Below, piece after piece: positions 8,882-17,175 of a DNA stretch of 35,911 nt. The first letter of the stretch is position 1, and every line of letters begins with the position of its first letter. Under the pieces are notes generated by a model. The model did no database searches. It saw only the letters and a list, made by a program, of their open reading frames with translations, and had not been told where the DNA came from. Origin of the DNA: a bacterium (GTDB taxonomy: Bacteria; Desulfobacterota; S145-22); assembly GCA_026986155.1 (NCBI GenBank), contig JALSPC010000113.1:1-35911 (forward strand), in the 5' to 3' direction. A program made the translations under genes and the position numbers.

Positions 8882-9871
8882 CTATGAGCCCTTGACAACC
8901 TTGCCGTTGACGTCCCAGATCTTGTTGGCCTTTTTAAGCAGGTCCTTGGGGACGGTGACGCCCTGGATCTTGGCCGCCTTCAGGTTAATCCAGAGGGTGA
9001 ACTTGGTGGCCCGTCCCGCGGGGATCTCGCCAGGTTTCTTACCCTTCAGGATCTGGGCCGCCTTCTTGCCCGCCTCGTAGCCGACGAGAAAATAGTCGAG
9101 GCCATACGCCGCGATGGCGCCCCTCGGCACGCTGTCCCGGTCACCCACGAAGAGGGGGATGTGGTTCTGGTTGCAGACCTTTACGACAGCCTCGAGGGCG
9201 GTGACACAGGTATTGTCGGAGGTGATGTGAATGGCGTCGACCCTGCCCACAAGAGACTGGGCGGCCTGCATGACCTCGGCGCTGGAGGAGACATGGGCCT
9301 CGACGAGCTTCCCGCCCATGGCTTGGACGGCCTTCTTCATCTCCTTGATGTGGAAAGTGACGTTGATATCCCCGGGGTTATAGATAGTGCCCCAGCGTTT
9401 CGCGTTGGGGACAAACCTCTGGTACATCTTGCATTGCAAGGTGATAGGCCAACGGTCGCTGACGCCCGTAACGTTCGTGCCCGTCTTTCCCAGTTTCGGG
9501 ACGATCCCCGTTTTGACCGGGTCCGTGACGGAAGAAAAAACGATGGGAATCCCTTTGCAGACCTTGACGCACGCCTGGGCGGAAGGCGTGGAAATGGCGT
9601 GGATGAGATCCACCTTATCGTCCATGAACTTCTGGGCGATGGGGTAGCAGTTGGACATCTCGCCCTGGGCGTTCCGCCGGTCGAAGACGACGTTTTTTCC
9701 CTCGACGAAGCCCTCCTCTTCCAGCGCCTTCTTGAAGCCCTTCGAGTCGTTGTTCAGGGCAGGGTGGGAAACGATCTGGGTTTCCCCGATGTGAATCATC
9801 TTTGCCTGGGCAGCGAAAACGCCCGCGAGCAGGAACACTGCCACCAAACCGAGGATCCATGCCTTTTTCAT
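8882..9871 (-). CDS. ABC transporter substrate-binding protein, TrpX family
   Basis: This 329-residue protein starts with a signal peptide, MKKAWILGLVAVFLLAGVFAAQA, and then shows the TrpX-type (ABC_sub_bind) fold: IGETQIVSHPALNNDSKGFKKALEEEGFVEGKNVVF, MDDKVDLIHAISTPSAQACVK, IPIVFSSVTDPVKTGIV, and VPRGAIAAYGLDYFLVGYEAGKKAAQILKG. It should bind a small solute in the periplasm and deliver it to the adjacent permease and ATPase. Some family members bind aromatic amino acids; the ligand here is unknown. The ATG at 9871 has a strong AGGAGGAGG site. It lies 18 bases after the CsgG-like lipoprotein gene and is followed by an internal terminator. Confidence 0.93.
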   Translation of the reverse strand: MKKAWILGLVAVFLLAGVFAAQAKMIHIGETQIVSHPALNNDSKGFKKALEEEGFVEGKNVVFDRRNAQGEMSNCYPIAQKFMDDKVDLIHAISTPSAQACVKVCKGIPIVFSSVTDPVKTGIVPKLGKTGTNVTGVSDRWPITLQCKMYQRFVPNAKRWGTIYNPGDINVTFHIKEMKKAVQAMGGKLVEAHVSSSAEVMQAAQSLVGRVDAIHITSDNTCVTALEAVVKVCNQNHIPLFVGDRDSVPRGAIAAYGLDYFLVGYEAGKKAAQILKGKKPGEIPAGRATKFTLWINLKAAKIQGVTVPKDLLKKANKIWDVNGKVVKGS

Positions 9872-9889
9872 CCTTTTACCTCCTCCTTT

Positions 9890-11140
9890 TTAGTTTCCCC
9901 ACATAACGACGTCGCCCCTTTGGAATTTTTCTCCTTGCTTGGCGACGGCGATACTCGCGTCGATCCCGAAGAAATCGACGATCTGGATCTTGCCGAGAAA
10001 GGGACCCTTCTGCCGCCCCACGATGATCTTCGTTGAGGGAATCATGATATCAACCCCCTTCTGATAGACACTCAAGACGTCTCCCACCATCAGCCCCGTT
10101 TCCCGGCCCGCGTCGATAAAAATCTTTTCCCCGTCTATCTTTATGATTCGCGTCTCCCAAGGGAGTTTCTGGACCTTTTTCAAGACAGGCGGGAGGGCTT
10201 GTTTCAAGGCCTGGTTCACCGCGGACTTGACCGCCTCAATGCGGCTGTCATCGCCTTCCGCCTCCGCCTTGTAGAGGTTATTGGTCCCCTTGGAAGAGGC
10301 AACCAGGGAGGCAGTTCGGGCGTCGATGAGGTTGATGTGGAGCTCAATGGTCGCCCACGATTGCTGCTTTCCCGTCTTTTCCGACAGACTGTGACTGACC
10401 AGAAGCCGGTCGATGCTCCCGAAGAAAAACCCCTGGATCCCCAGGGCCTCTCCCGCATGAATGAGGACCGTCTTGTCGTTCAAGGAGGACAGGGAAAGCC
10501 CCTGGTGTTTCAGATAGCTGTCCATGGCATCACGCTCGATGAGGACGACCTCGTCGGATTTCAGGAGCCGTTCCTTGATAGCGAGGTAGACGGCGTCCAC
10601 CACGAAGTCGACGGCTTCTCCCGTGTTGTTGACGAAGGCCAGCAGGAGGATCTTGCGTTTAAGTTTACGCTGGGGGACGGGGTTCTTGTTGGGTTCCGCG
10701 GCGGGCGTGGGCTTCGCGGAGGCGGCCGGACCTGGCTGGGGATAGTTCTTCACAATATACTGGGGGGGTGGGGGGGGAAGTGACCCAACCTTTTCCTTCT
10801 CCGGCATCTTCTGGCCACCCTTGGAGGTGGCCTTGACGCCGTAATAGGTCTTCAGGTATTTGTCCTTTTCCACCCAGATGAACTGGGGGGCGTCGAGACG
10901 CTGGCCGTAGTCCGGGTTCTTGATGCGGACGTATTCATGGCCTCCAATCTCCCGAACATCCTGGTCGATGAGAAAATCGCTGTCCAAATAGGGCTTCTGC
11001 TTCTTCCAGAACATCAGCGACTTCGCCTCTTCCGTGAGGACCTCACCCGCGTATTTGGCGGTAGAACACGCAACGGGCAGAAGCAAAAGAAAACTCAAAA
11101 AGATAAGAAGATATCCGCTTAAACGTCTTTTGATTCGCAT
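9890..11140 (-). CDS. CsgG-like lipoprotein with proline-rich linker
   Basis: This 416-residue protein has an N-terminal hydrophobic segment ending LLLPVAC, a possible though atypical lipobox because Pro is at position -3. A first domain (about 25-110) precedes a Pro/Ala-rich linker with a run of five prolines (about 120-160). The central part, KILLLAFVNNTGEAVDFVVDAVYLAIKERLLKSDEVVLIERDAMDSYLKHQGLS and ALGIQGFFFGSIDRLLVS, resembles the CsgG/FlgT-type fold used in outer-membrane-associated lipoproteins. The C-terminus, IFIDAGRETGLMVGDVLSVYQKG, resembles the FlgT C-terminal region. I moved the start from 11173 to the ATG at 11140, preceded by GGGAGGGGG. It heads the transporter operon behind a good promoter. 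Function is unknown. Confidence 0.8.
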   Translation of the reverse strand: MRIKRRLSGYLLIFLSFLLLLPVACSTAKYAGEVLTEEAKSLMFWKKQKPYLDSDFLIDQDVREIGGHEYVRIKNPDYGQRLDAPQFIWVEKDKYLKTYYGVKATSKGGQKMPEKEKVGSLPPPPPQYIVKNYPQPGPAASAKPTPAAEPNKNPVPQRKLKRKILLLAFVNNTGEAVDFVVDAVYLAIKERLLKSDEVVLIERDAMDSYLKHQGLSLSSLNDKTVLIHAGEALGIQGFFFGSIDRLLVSHSLSEKTGKQQSWATIELHINLIDARTASLVASSKGTNNLYKAEAEGDDSRIEAVKSAVNQALKQALPPVLKKVQKLPWETRIIKIDGEKIFIDAGRETGLMVGDVLSVYQKGVDIMIPSTKIIVGRQKGPFLGKIQIVDFFGIDASIAVAKQGEKFQRGDVVMWGN

Positions 11141-11168
11141 GAAGATTCCCCCTCCCGATGTTCTCAAC

Positions 11169-11197
11169 TTCATAGCAACCTATCCTGTCCGTGTCAA
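11169..11197 (-). promoter_or_regulatory. Sigma-70 type promoter of the CsgG-like/TrpX operon
   Basis: On the minus strand a consensus TTGACA (11197-11192) is followed after exactly 17 bases by TATGAA (11174-11169). Transcription would begin near 11162, leaving a leader of about 22 bases that holds the GGGAGGGGG ribosome-binding site. A small inverted repeat TGTCA-CAGT-TGACA overlaps the -35 element and could be an operator, though it is short. Confidence 0.7.
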
Positions 11198-11245
11198 CTG
11201 TGACAGGGTGACCAAACGGGGTTGGAAAGGGGGAACGGGGCGATT

Positions 11246-11656
11246 TTACGAGCCATCCGGGTGTTCCGTCAGCTCCGTGAGCACACCGCCCGTGCTCTTC
11301 GGATGAATGAATCCCACCAAAGTCTTGTGGGCCCCGGGCCTCGGTGTTTCGTCGATCAGCCGCGCGCCGCGCGCCTTGCAGGTCTGGAGGGCCTCCTTCA
11401 CGTCGTCCACCTCGTAGCAGATGTGATGGATTCCCTCTCCCCGCTTCTCGATAAACTTGGCCAGGCCGGAGTTCGGATCCAGGGGCTGGACCAGCTCGAT
11501 ACGGGTGTCGCCCACGGGGAGAAATCCCACCTTTACGTCCATCCCTTCCACTTCCTCTATGCCTCCAAGCGTCAGGCCCAGGACCTTTTCGTAAAACTCC
11601 GCGGCCTTCTCCACGTCCCTGACGGCCACGGCGATGTGATCAACCTTCTTTATCAT
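11246..11656 (-). CDS. mce: Methylmalonyl-CoA epimerase
   Basis: This 136-residue vicinal-oxygen-chelate protein interconverts (2R)- and (2S)-methylmalonyl-CoA. The metal-ligand positions known from characterised epimerases are all present: His7 in VDHIAVAV, Gln57 in IELVQP, His78 in GIHHICYEVDD and Glu128 in VLTELTEH. It starts at an ATG preceded by TAGGAGG, which overlaps the stop region of the B12-subunit gene 9 bases away. With the two mutase subunits upstream it forms the set needed to link propionyl-CoA-derived methylmalonyl-CoA to succinyl-CoA. No biotin carboxylase or MeaB-type G-protein chaperone gene is in the window. Confidence 0.95.
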   Translation of the reverse strand: MIKKVDHIAVAVRDVEKAAEFYEKVLGLTLGGIEEVEGMDVKVGFLPVGDTRIELVQPLDPNSGLAKFIEKRGEGIHHICYEVDDVKEALQTCKARGARLIDETPRPGAHKTLVGFIHPKSTGGVLTELTEHPDGS

Positions 11657-11665
11657 GACGGCCTC

Positions 11666-12079
11666 CTACGCGCCCTTCCTCTCGCGCACCTCACGGGTAA
11701 TGGTTTCGATGATCTCGTGAGTATCGGTTCCGGGCTGGAATACCTCGACGACACCCTTTTCCTTCAAGGCGGGGATATCTTCGTGGGGGATGATGCCGCC
11801 ACCGAAGACCAGGATGTCCTCCGCCCCTTGCGCCTTAAGGAGTTCGACCACCTTGGGGAAGAGGTGATTGTGGGCGCCGGAGAGGCAGCTCAGCCCGACC
11901 ACATCCACGTCTTCCTGGATGGCGGTCTTGGCGATCTGCTCCGGGGTCTGGCGGATCCCCGTGTAGATGACCTCCATGCCCGCGTCTTTCAGGGCCCGGG
12001 CGACCACCTTCGCCCCCCGGTCGTGGCCGTCCAGCCCCGGTTTGGCCACGAGCACGCGTATCCTTCTTTCCCTTTCCAT
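11666..12079 (-). CDS. mcmB: Methylmalonyl-CoA mutase, B12-binding subunit
   Basis: This 137-residue protein is a stand-alone cobalamin-binding domain. It carries the base-off/His-on motif DGHDRG (residues 17-22) with His19 as the lower cobalt ligand, followed by [15 protein letters not shown] and [13 protein letters not shown], the other parts of the B12-binding fold. The ORF track begins at 12160, but the ATG at 12079 follows CAGGAGG at good spacing and gives the normal subunit length. It lies 16 bases after the catalytic subunit gene. Split catalytic and B12 subunits are common in archaea and many anaerobic bacteria, unlike the fused MutB type. Confidence 0.96.
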   Translation of the reverse strand: MERERRIRVLVAKPGLDGHDRGAKVVARALKDAGMEVIYTGIRQTPEQIAKTAIQEDVDVVGLSCLSGAHNHLFPKVVELLKAQGAEDILVFGGGIIPHEDIPALKEKGVVEVFQPGTDTHEIIETITREVRERKGA

Positions 12080-12095
12080 GGATTGCCTCCTGTTA

Positions 12096-13760
12096 TCAGC
12101 TTTCCCGATATTCCCCGAAGACCTCGCGCAGGGCGCCGGAGATCTCCCCGAGGGTGGCATAGGCCTTGACGGCGTCCAGGATGACGGGCACGAGGTTGTC
12201 TGTGCCCTTGGCCGCCTCTTTCAGGCGATCGAGGGTCTGCGCGACCCGTGTCGCGTCGCGGCCCGCCTTCACCTTCTTCAGTTTTTCGATCTGGTAGCGT
12301 TCCACGTCTCCGGTAATCCTCAAGACATCCTCCAGAGGCGGCTCCTCCTGACGGAACTGGTTGACCCCCACGATGATACGTTCCTGTTTTTCCACCTCCA
12401 TCTGGAACTGGTAGGCGCTGTCGGCGATCTCCCTCTGGATGTAACCTGCCTCGATGGCCTTCACGGCACCGCCCATCTCGTCGATCCTCGCGATGTATTC
12501 ATTCGCCTTCTCCTCGATCTCCTCAGTGAGCTTCTCGATGAGGTAGGATCCTCCGAGGGGATCGATGGAATCGGCCACGCCCGTCTCGTAAGCGATAACC
12601 TGCTGGGTTCGAAGGGCGATGGTGACCGACTTCTCCGAGGGGAGTGCGTAGGCCTCGTCCCAGGAGTTGGTATGCAGGGACTGAGTCCCGCCCAGGACGG
12701 CCGAGAGGGCCTGGAGAGTCACCCGCATGATGTTGTTCTCCGGCTGCTGGGCGGTGAGGGTGGACCCCGCCGTCTGGGTGTGGAAGCGGAGCCGCATGGA
12801 ACGGGAGTCCTTGGCCTTGAAGCGTTCCTTCATGATCCTGGCCCACATGCGGCGGGCCGCCCGGAACTTGGCGATCTCCTCGAGGAAATTGCTGTGGGCG
12901 TTGAAGAAAAAGGAGAGGCGGGACGCGAAGGCATCCACGTCGAGTCCCGCGTCGATAGCGGCCTGGACGTAGGCGATGCCGTCGGCCAGGGTGAAGGCCA
13001 CTTCCTGGACGGCAGTGGAGCCTGCCTCCCGGATGTGGTAACCGCTGATGCTGATGGTGTTCCACTTGGGGAGGTGGTCCTTGCAGTAGGCGAAGATGTC
13101 CGTGATGATGCGCATCGATTCCTTCGGCGGGAAGATGTACGTGCCGCGCGCGGCGTATTCCTTGAGAATATCGTTCTGGATCGTCCCCCGCAGGATCTTG
13201 CTGTCCACCCCCTGCTTCTCGGCGACGGCGATATACATGGCCAGGAGCATGGCGGCTGTGGCGTTGATGGTCATGGAGGTGCTTACCTTGTCCAGGGGGA
13301 TGCCGTCGAAGAGGATCTCCATGTCGGCAAGAGAGTCGATGGCGACACCCACCTTGCCGACCTCCCCGGAGCTCAGAGGATGATCGGAATCGTAGCCGAT
13401 CTGGGTGGGCAGGTCGAAGGCCACGGAAAGCCCCGTCTGTCCCTTATCCAGGAGGAACTTGTAGCGCCTGTTGGTCTCCTCCGCCGTGGCGAACCCGGCG
13501 TATTGACGCATGGTCCAGAAACGCCCCCGGTACATGGTGGGCTGGACACCCCGGGTGTAGGGATACTGCCCGGGGAAGCCCAGATCCCCCAGGTAGTCCT
13601 GGGACGCCACGTCCAGCGGGGTGTAGAGGCGTGCCATGGTGATTCCCGACGTGGTGCTAAATTCCGCCTTTCGCTCGGGGAATTTCTTAAGCGTTTTCGC
13701 GACCGTCTCGGATTCCCAGGTTTCCTTGGCCGACCGGAGGGTGGTGAGGTCGTCTTTCAT
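12096..13760 (-). CDS. mcmA: Methylmalonyl-CoA mutase, catalytic (large) subunit
   Basis: This 554-residue protein is the TIM-barrel catalytic part of an acyl-CoA mutase, lacking the B12 domain, which is encoded next. By analogy with the Propionibacterium enzyme, substrate-selecting residues are methylmalonyl-type: Tyr87 in RQYAGF (isobutyryl-CoA mutase has Phe there) and Arg205 in [10 protein letters not shown] (isobutyryl- and hydroxyisobutyryl-CoA mutases have Gln). Gln195 (TIQND) and His242 (SGYHIREAG) are also kept. The position equivalent to Tyr75 is Gln (GVQPTMY), as in other split-subunit mutases as far as I recall. The ATG at 13760 follows GAAGGAGGATATC. It lies 56 bases downstream of efp and begins the mutase-epimerase run. 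It should isomerise methylmalonyl-CoA and succinyl-CoA. Confidence 0.95.
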   Translation of the reverse strand: MKDDLTTLRSAKETWESETVAKTLKKFPERKAEFSTTSGITMARLYTPLDVASQDYLGDLGFPGQYPYTRGVQPTMYRGRFWTMRQYAGFATAEETNRRYKFLLDKGQTGLSVAFDLPTQIGYDSDHPLSSGEVGKVGVAIDSLADMEILFDGIPLDKVSTSMTINATAAMLLAMYIAVAEKQGVDSKILRGTIQNDILKEYAARGTYIFPPKESMRIITDIFAYCKDHLPKWNTISISGYHIREAGSTAVQEVAFTLADGIAYVQAAIDAGLDVDAFASRLSFFFNAHSNFLEEIAKFRAARRMWARIMKERFKAKDSRSMRLRFHTQTAGSTLTAQQPENNIMRVTLQALSAVLGGTQSLHTNSWDEAYALPSEKSVTIALRTQQVIAYETGVADSIDPLGGSYLIEKLTEEIEEKANEYIARIDEMGGAVKAIEAGYIQREIADSAYQFQMEVEKQERIIVGVNQFRQEEPPLEDVLRITGDVERYQIEKLKKVKAGRDATRVAQTLDRLKEAAKGTDNLVPVILDAVKAYATLGEISGALREVFGEYRES

Positions 13761-13816
13761 GATATCCTCCTTCAGTGATTAGGGGAAAAAAACCGTTGTT
13801 TCCGAAGAGGCGGGGA

Positions 13817-14386
13817 CTATTTTCCCGAAACGCGCTCGATATAACTGCCGTCTCGCGTGTCGATCTTCAGGATGTCGCCCTCCTTGATGAAGAGGGGAAC
13901 CTGGACGACGGCACCCGTTTCCAGGGTGGCGGGCTTGCTGCCCCCGCTGGCCGTGTCGCCCTTGATTCCTGGATCGGTCTTCACGACCTCAAGTTCCACG
14001 AAGTTGGGGAGTTCGACACCGATGGGCTTCTGGTTGTGAAACAGGATGTTCACGTTAGTGTTTTCCTTCAGGTAGTTGATGGCCTCCCCCATGACCTCCC
14101 CGCGGATTGCAAGCTGTTCGTAGGTTTCGTTGTCCATAAAGATGTGGGATTCCCCGTCCGGGTAGAGATACTGCATGGCCCGTTCCTCCAGGTCGGGGGT
14201 TTCCACCTTCTCACCCGAGCGGAAGGTCTTGTCGATGACGTTGCCCGTCATGAGGCTTTTGAGGCGGGTCCTCACGAAGGCGCCGCCCTTTCCCGGCTTG
14301 ACATGCTGAAAATCGACCATGAGGAAGGGTTCGCCGTTCAACTCGATTTTCAGGCCTTTTCTGAAGTCGGATGTGGATACAGCCAT
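13817..14386 (-). CDS. efp: Translation elongation factor P
   Basis: This 189-residue protein is a complete EF-P, which binds stalled ribosomes and helps peptide-bond formation at consecutive prolines. The three-domain layout is visible, with the modification loop HVKPGKGGAFVRTRLKSL; Lys33 is the residue normally beta-lysylated in Lys-type EF-Ps. The C-terminus IKEGDILKIDTRDGSYIERV is the family signature. The ATG at 14386 follows GCGAGGAG. It lies 21 bases after the pepP-like peptidase gene, a pairing found in many bacteria. The modification enzymes EpmA and EpmB are not in the window. Confidence 0.98.
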   Translation of the reverse strand: MAVSTSDFRKGLKIELNGEPFLMVDFQHVKPGKGGAFVRTRLKSLMTGNVIDKTFRSGEKVETPDLEERAMQYLYPDGESHIFMDNETYEQLAIRGEVMGEAINYLKENTNVNILFHNQKPIGVELPNFVELEVVKTDPGIKGDTASGGSKPATLETGAVVQVPLFIKEGDILKIDTRDGSYIERVSGK

Positions 14387-14407
14387 AAAGTCTCCTCGCT
14401 TTCCTCC

Positions 14408-15496
14408 CTATGAATTTTCGAAAATTACTGTAAGGGACTTGGGGCACTTTGTCAACACGCGGCACCCCTCGTCCGTGACGCATACCATGTCCTCGATGCG
14501 CACGCCCCCCCGCCCGTTAAGGTAGATGCCGGGCTCCACGGTAAAGACCATCCCGGGTTCGAGGCGCGTGGTATCCCGTGGCCCGATGGTGGGGCGCTCG
14601 TGAATCTCCAAGCCCACCCCGTGGCCCGTGCCATGGGTGAAGGCCTCCCCGTACCCGGCTTCCCGGATGAAGTCTCGGGCAGCGGCGTCGATGGCGGCGG
14701 CCGGGAGACCGGGACGGACCGCCGCGATGGCGCGGTCGTGGGCCTCCTGGACGATTCGGTAGATCTCTCGGAATTCTCCGGACGGGGGGCGGGGAAAGAA
14801 GGTGGCCGTTTCGTCGGAGCAGTAACCTTCGTAAACCACGCCGTGGTCGAACACGATGGGGCCGTCGTCCGCCAGGACCACCGGATCGGCCGTGGCGTGG
14901 GGGATGGCGGATCGGGGTCCCGAGGCCACGATGGTCTCAAAGGCGAGGGCCGCGGCCCCGTGCCGCCTGGCCCGGTATTCGAACTCGACGGCCCAGTCCC
15001 GTTCCGTCATGTCGGGAGTAAGCCACGCGAGCGTCTCATACAGGGCTCCGGTATGGATGTCGATGGCACGCTGGATCTTGTCGATTTCTCCCGCGTCCTT
15101 GACCATCCGCAACGTGTCGAGACGGTCCTTCAGGCTTTTCACGCGGAGGTTCCCAAGGAGCCGGCGGACCTGCCGGAAACGATCCACCGTCAGGTGTGCC
15201 GTTTCCAGCCCCACCCTGAGGATGCCCTTCCCCTTCAGAACCTCGGCGGCCGCCTCCACGGGCCGGACCGCCTCCCGCACGGTGACACCGGAGCATTCGG
15301 CCCGGGCCCTGAGGGTGTAGCGGGCGTCCACGAACAGGATTTGTTCCGGAGGAAGGACGAGGAGGATCCCCTCTCCCCCCGTGAAGCCTGTGAAATAGCG
15401 CATATTGGGGGAGTGGGCGACGAGAAGGGCGTCCACCCCGATTCTTTCCATGAAGGCCTCAAGCCTCGCGATTCGCGGGTTTCCACCGGTTTCCAT
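14408..15496 (-). CDS. pepP: M24B metallopeptidase (Xaa-Pro aminopeptidase/dipeptidase)
   Basis: This 362-residue protein has an N-terminal creatinase-like domain (about 1-130) and a C-terminal pita-bread catalytic domain. All five metal ligands can be read: Asp in IVFDHGVVYEG, Asp in CSDETATFF, His in THGTGHGVG, Glu in FTVEPGIYL and Glu in GVRIEDMV. It should remove N-terminal residues preceding proline or cleave Xaa-Pro dipeptides in the cytoplasm. It precedes efp by 21 bases. There is no ribosome-binding site before the ATG at 15496; instead a promoter places the predicted transcript start on the ATG itself, implying a leaderless message. An internal Met16 start is possible but lacks better support. 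PepP and PepQ types are hard to separate by eye. Confidence 0.92.
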   Translation of the reverse strand: METGGNPRIARLEAFMERIGVDALLVAHSPNMRYFTGFTGGEGILLVLPPEQILFVDARYTLRARAECSGVTVREAVRPVEAAAEVLKGKGILRVGLETAHLTVDRFRQVRRLLGNLRVKSLKDRLDTLRMVKDAGEIDKIQRAIDIHTGALYETLAWLTPDMTERDWAVEFEYRARRHGAAALAFETIVASGPRSAIPHATADPVVLADDGPIVFDHGVVYEGYCSDETATFFPRPPSGEFREIYRIVQEAHDRAIAAVRPGLPAAAIDAAARDFIREAGYGEAFTHGTGHGVGLEIHERPTIGPRDTTRLEPGMVFTVEPGIYLNGRGGVRIEDMVCVTDEGCRVLTKCPKSLTVIFENS

Positions 15497-15502
15497 GGGG
15501 CG

Positions 15503-15531
15503 AAGATAGAGGTCGGGGCGGAGCTTGTCAA
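15503..15531 (-). promoter_or_regulatory. Promoter of pepP-efp, likely giving a leaderless transcript
   Basis: On the minus strand a consensus TTGACA (15531-15526) is followed after 17 bases by TATCTT (15508-15503). Only six bases, CGCCCC, separate the -10 element from the ATG of the peptidase, so the usual start distance of about seven bases falls on the A of the ATG. The absence of any Shine-Dalgarno sequence agrees with this. Confidence 0.7.
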
Positions 15532-15626
15532 GAAAAACCTGAAAGAGGTGGGAGGAAACAACCCTGAAGCCTTTTTCCGGCCCCGATTCACAAGGTTTCT
15601 TGCTATTTGACGGGTATGATGTAAGA

Positions 15627-15654
15627 TTGACTTCGGGACAGGTGTGGTTAAATT
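15627..15654 (+). promoter_or_regulatory. Possible promoter of the htrA-dnaJ-ftsH operon
   Basis: TTGACT (15627-15632) is followed after 16 bases by TAAATT (15649-15654), a moderate sigma-70 match located 33 bases before the htrA ATG. It is divergent from the pepP promoter in the 190-base gap. I see no obvious CIRCE and no convincing sigma-32 consensus here, so heat control of this operon is not shown by the sequence. Confidence 0.4.
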
Positions 15655-15687
15655 AACAATCAGAAAACGAAAGGAGGCGGCTGTTCA

Positions 15688-17163
15688 ATGAAGAAAAGTT
15701 TACGGTTTATGGTGGCGGGGCTTGCGATTACTCTCGTCCTGGTATGGGCGATGCCGGCGCACGCCCTGTTCGGTTTCGGGAAGAGCGAGAAGGGGGAGAC
15801 GGCCAAGACAGCGCCGGTGAAGATGATTCCGGCGAGTTTCGCCGATCTCGCGAAGAAAATTAATCCCTCCGTGGTCAATATCAGCACCACGAAGATCTTC
15901 AAGACGCGGGGATTTCACCATCCCTTCATGGGGGAGAACGACCCCTTCAAATATTTTTTCGGGGATGATTTCTTCAAGAAATTTTTCGGAAATAAGATGC
16001 CACGGGAGTTCAAGCAGCGGAGCCTCGGATCCGGCTTTATCATAGATCCCGATGGCTATATCCTGACCAACAACCACGTGGTGGCCAAGGCGGACAAGAT
16101 CGTCGTCAAGCTGGAGGACGGAAAGGAATACAAGGCCAAGATCGTCGGAACAGACCCCAAGACGGACGTAGCTCTGATAAAGATAAAGGCTGACAAACCC
16201 CTTAAGGCGGTAACGCTGGGAGACTCCGACAAGATCCGCGTGGGCGACTGGGTGGTGGCCATCGGCAACCCCTTCGGCCTTTCCCACACGGTGACGGCGG
16301 GCATCATCAGCGCTAAGGGGCGCGTCATCGGATCCGGCCCCTATGACGATTTCCTGCAGACCGATGCCTCTATCAACCCCGGTAACAGTGGCGGCCCCCT
16401 TATCGCCCTGGACGGAACGGTCATCGGGATCAACACCGCCATCATCGCCACGGGACAGGGCATCGGGTTCGCCATTCCCATCAACATGGCCAAGAAGATT
16501 GTGCCTCAGTTGAAGAAAACAGGCCACGTGATCCGGGGATGGCTCGGCGTCTACATCCAGGATATCACGCCGGAACTGGCGAAGAAGTTCGGGCTGAAAG
16601 AGGGCCAGAAAGGTGTTTTGGTCTCCAAGGTCTTCGACGACAGCCCGGCGGACAAGGCCGGTATCGAGCAGGGAGACGTCATCGTGAAGTTTGACGGCAA
16701 GGCCGTTCATTCAAGCCATGAACTCGCCCTCGTCGTCAGCCAGACGCAGGTGGGCAAGAAGGTGGACGTGGAGGTCGTGCGCGACGGCAAGACCCTTGTC
16801 AAGACCGTGAAGGTGGGCAAGCGAAGCGAAAAGATCGCGGAGGCGGAAACGGAGACCTCCAAGGCGCCGGAGGAGATGGGCTTCGAAGTCCAGGAGCTGA
16901 CGCCGGAACTGGCGAAACGCCTGGGACTCAAGGTCAAGAAAGGCATCCTTGTGGTGAGCGTGGAGCAGGACAGCCCCGCATACGACGCGGGCCTGCGGAA
17001 AAACGATGTCATTGTGGAGGTCAACCGGAAAAAGGTGACCAGCCTCGAGGCGTTCGAAGCGGCCCTTTCGAAGAAATCGGAGGGCGGTTACCTCTTCCTG
17101 ATCCGCCGCGGCGACGGGGCCCTCTATATCGTCGTCAAGCCCGAAAAGGACGAGGAGAAGTAA
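15688..17163 (+). CDS. htrA: DegP/HtrA-type periplasmic serine protease with two PDZ domains
   Basis: This 491-residue protein is a DegP/DegQ family protease and chaperone that clears misfolded envelope proteins. It has a signal peptide ending near AMPAHA (about 26), a trypsin-like domain with catalytic His120 (LTNNHVVAK), Asp150 (DPKTDVALIKI) and Ser224 (INPGNSGGPLI), and two PDZ domains at about 270-370 and 395-485, carrying GWLGVYIQDITPELAKKFGL and KKGILVVSVEQDSPAYDAG. A phenylalanine- and lysine-rich loop (FKYFFGDDFFKKFFGNK) lies in the LA-loop region and probably governs oligomer form. AAAGGAGG precedes the ATG. It begins a tightly spaced proteostasis operon, with the dnaJ-like gene 12 bases downstream. 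Confidence 0.96.
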   Translation: MKKSLRFMVAGLAITLVLVWAMPAHALFGFGKSEKGETAKTAPVKMIPASFADLAKKINPSVVNISTTKIFKTRGFHHPFMGENDPFKYFFGDDFFKKFFGNKMPREFKQRSLGSGFIIDPDGYILTNNHVVAKADKIVVKLEDGKEYKAKIVGTDPKTDVALIKIKADKPLKAVTLGDSDKIRVGDWVVAIGNPFGLSHTVTAGIISAKGRVIGSGPYDDFLQTDASINPGNSGGPLIALDGTVIGINTAIIATGQGIGFAIPINMAKKIVPQLKKTGHVIRGWLGVYIQDITPELAKKFGLKEGQKGVLVSKVFDDSPADKAGIEQGDVIVKFDGKAVHSSHELALVVSQTQVGKKVDVEVVRDGKTLVKTVKVGKRSEKIAEAETETSKAPEEMGFEVQELTPELAKRLGLKVKKGILVVSVEQDSPAYDAGLRKNDVIVEVNRKKVTSLEAFEAALSKKSEGGYLFLIRRGDGALYIVVKPEKDEEK

Positions 17164-17175
17164 GATCCGTGAACC

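Noticed and set aside
11967-13778. 603-codon plus-strand ORF opposite the methylmalonyl-CoA mutase genes
   Set aside because: It is a shadow frame produced by high GC codon use on the minus strand; its text is low in recognisable motifs while the minus strand encodes complete mutase subunits.
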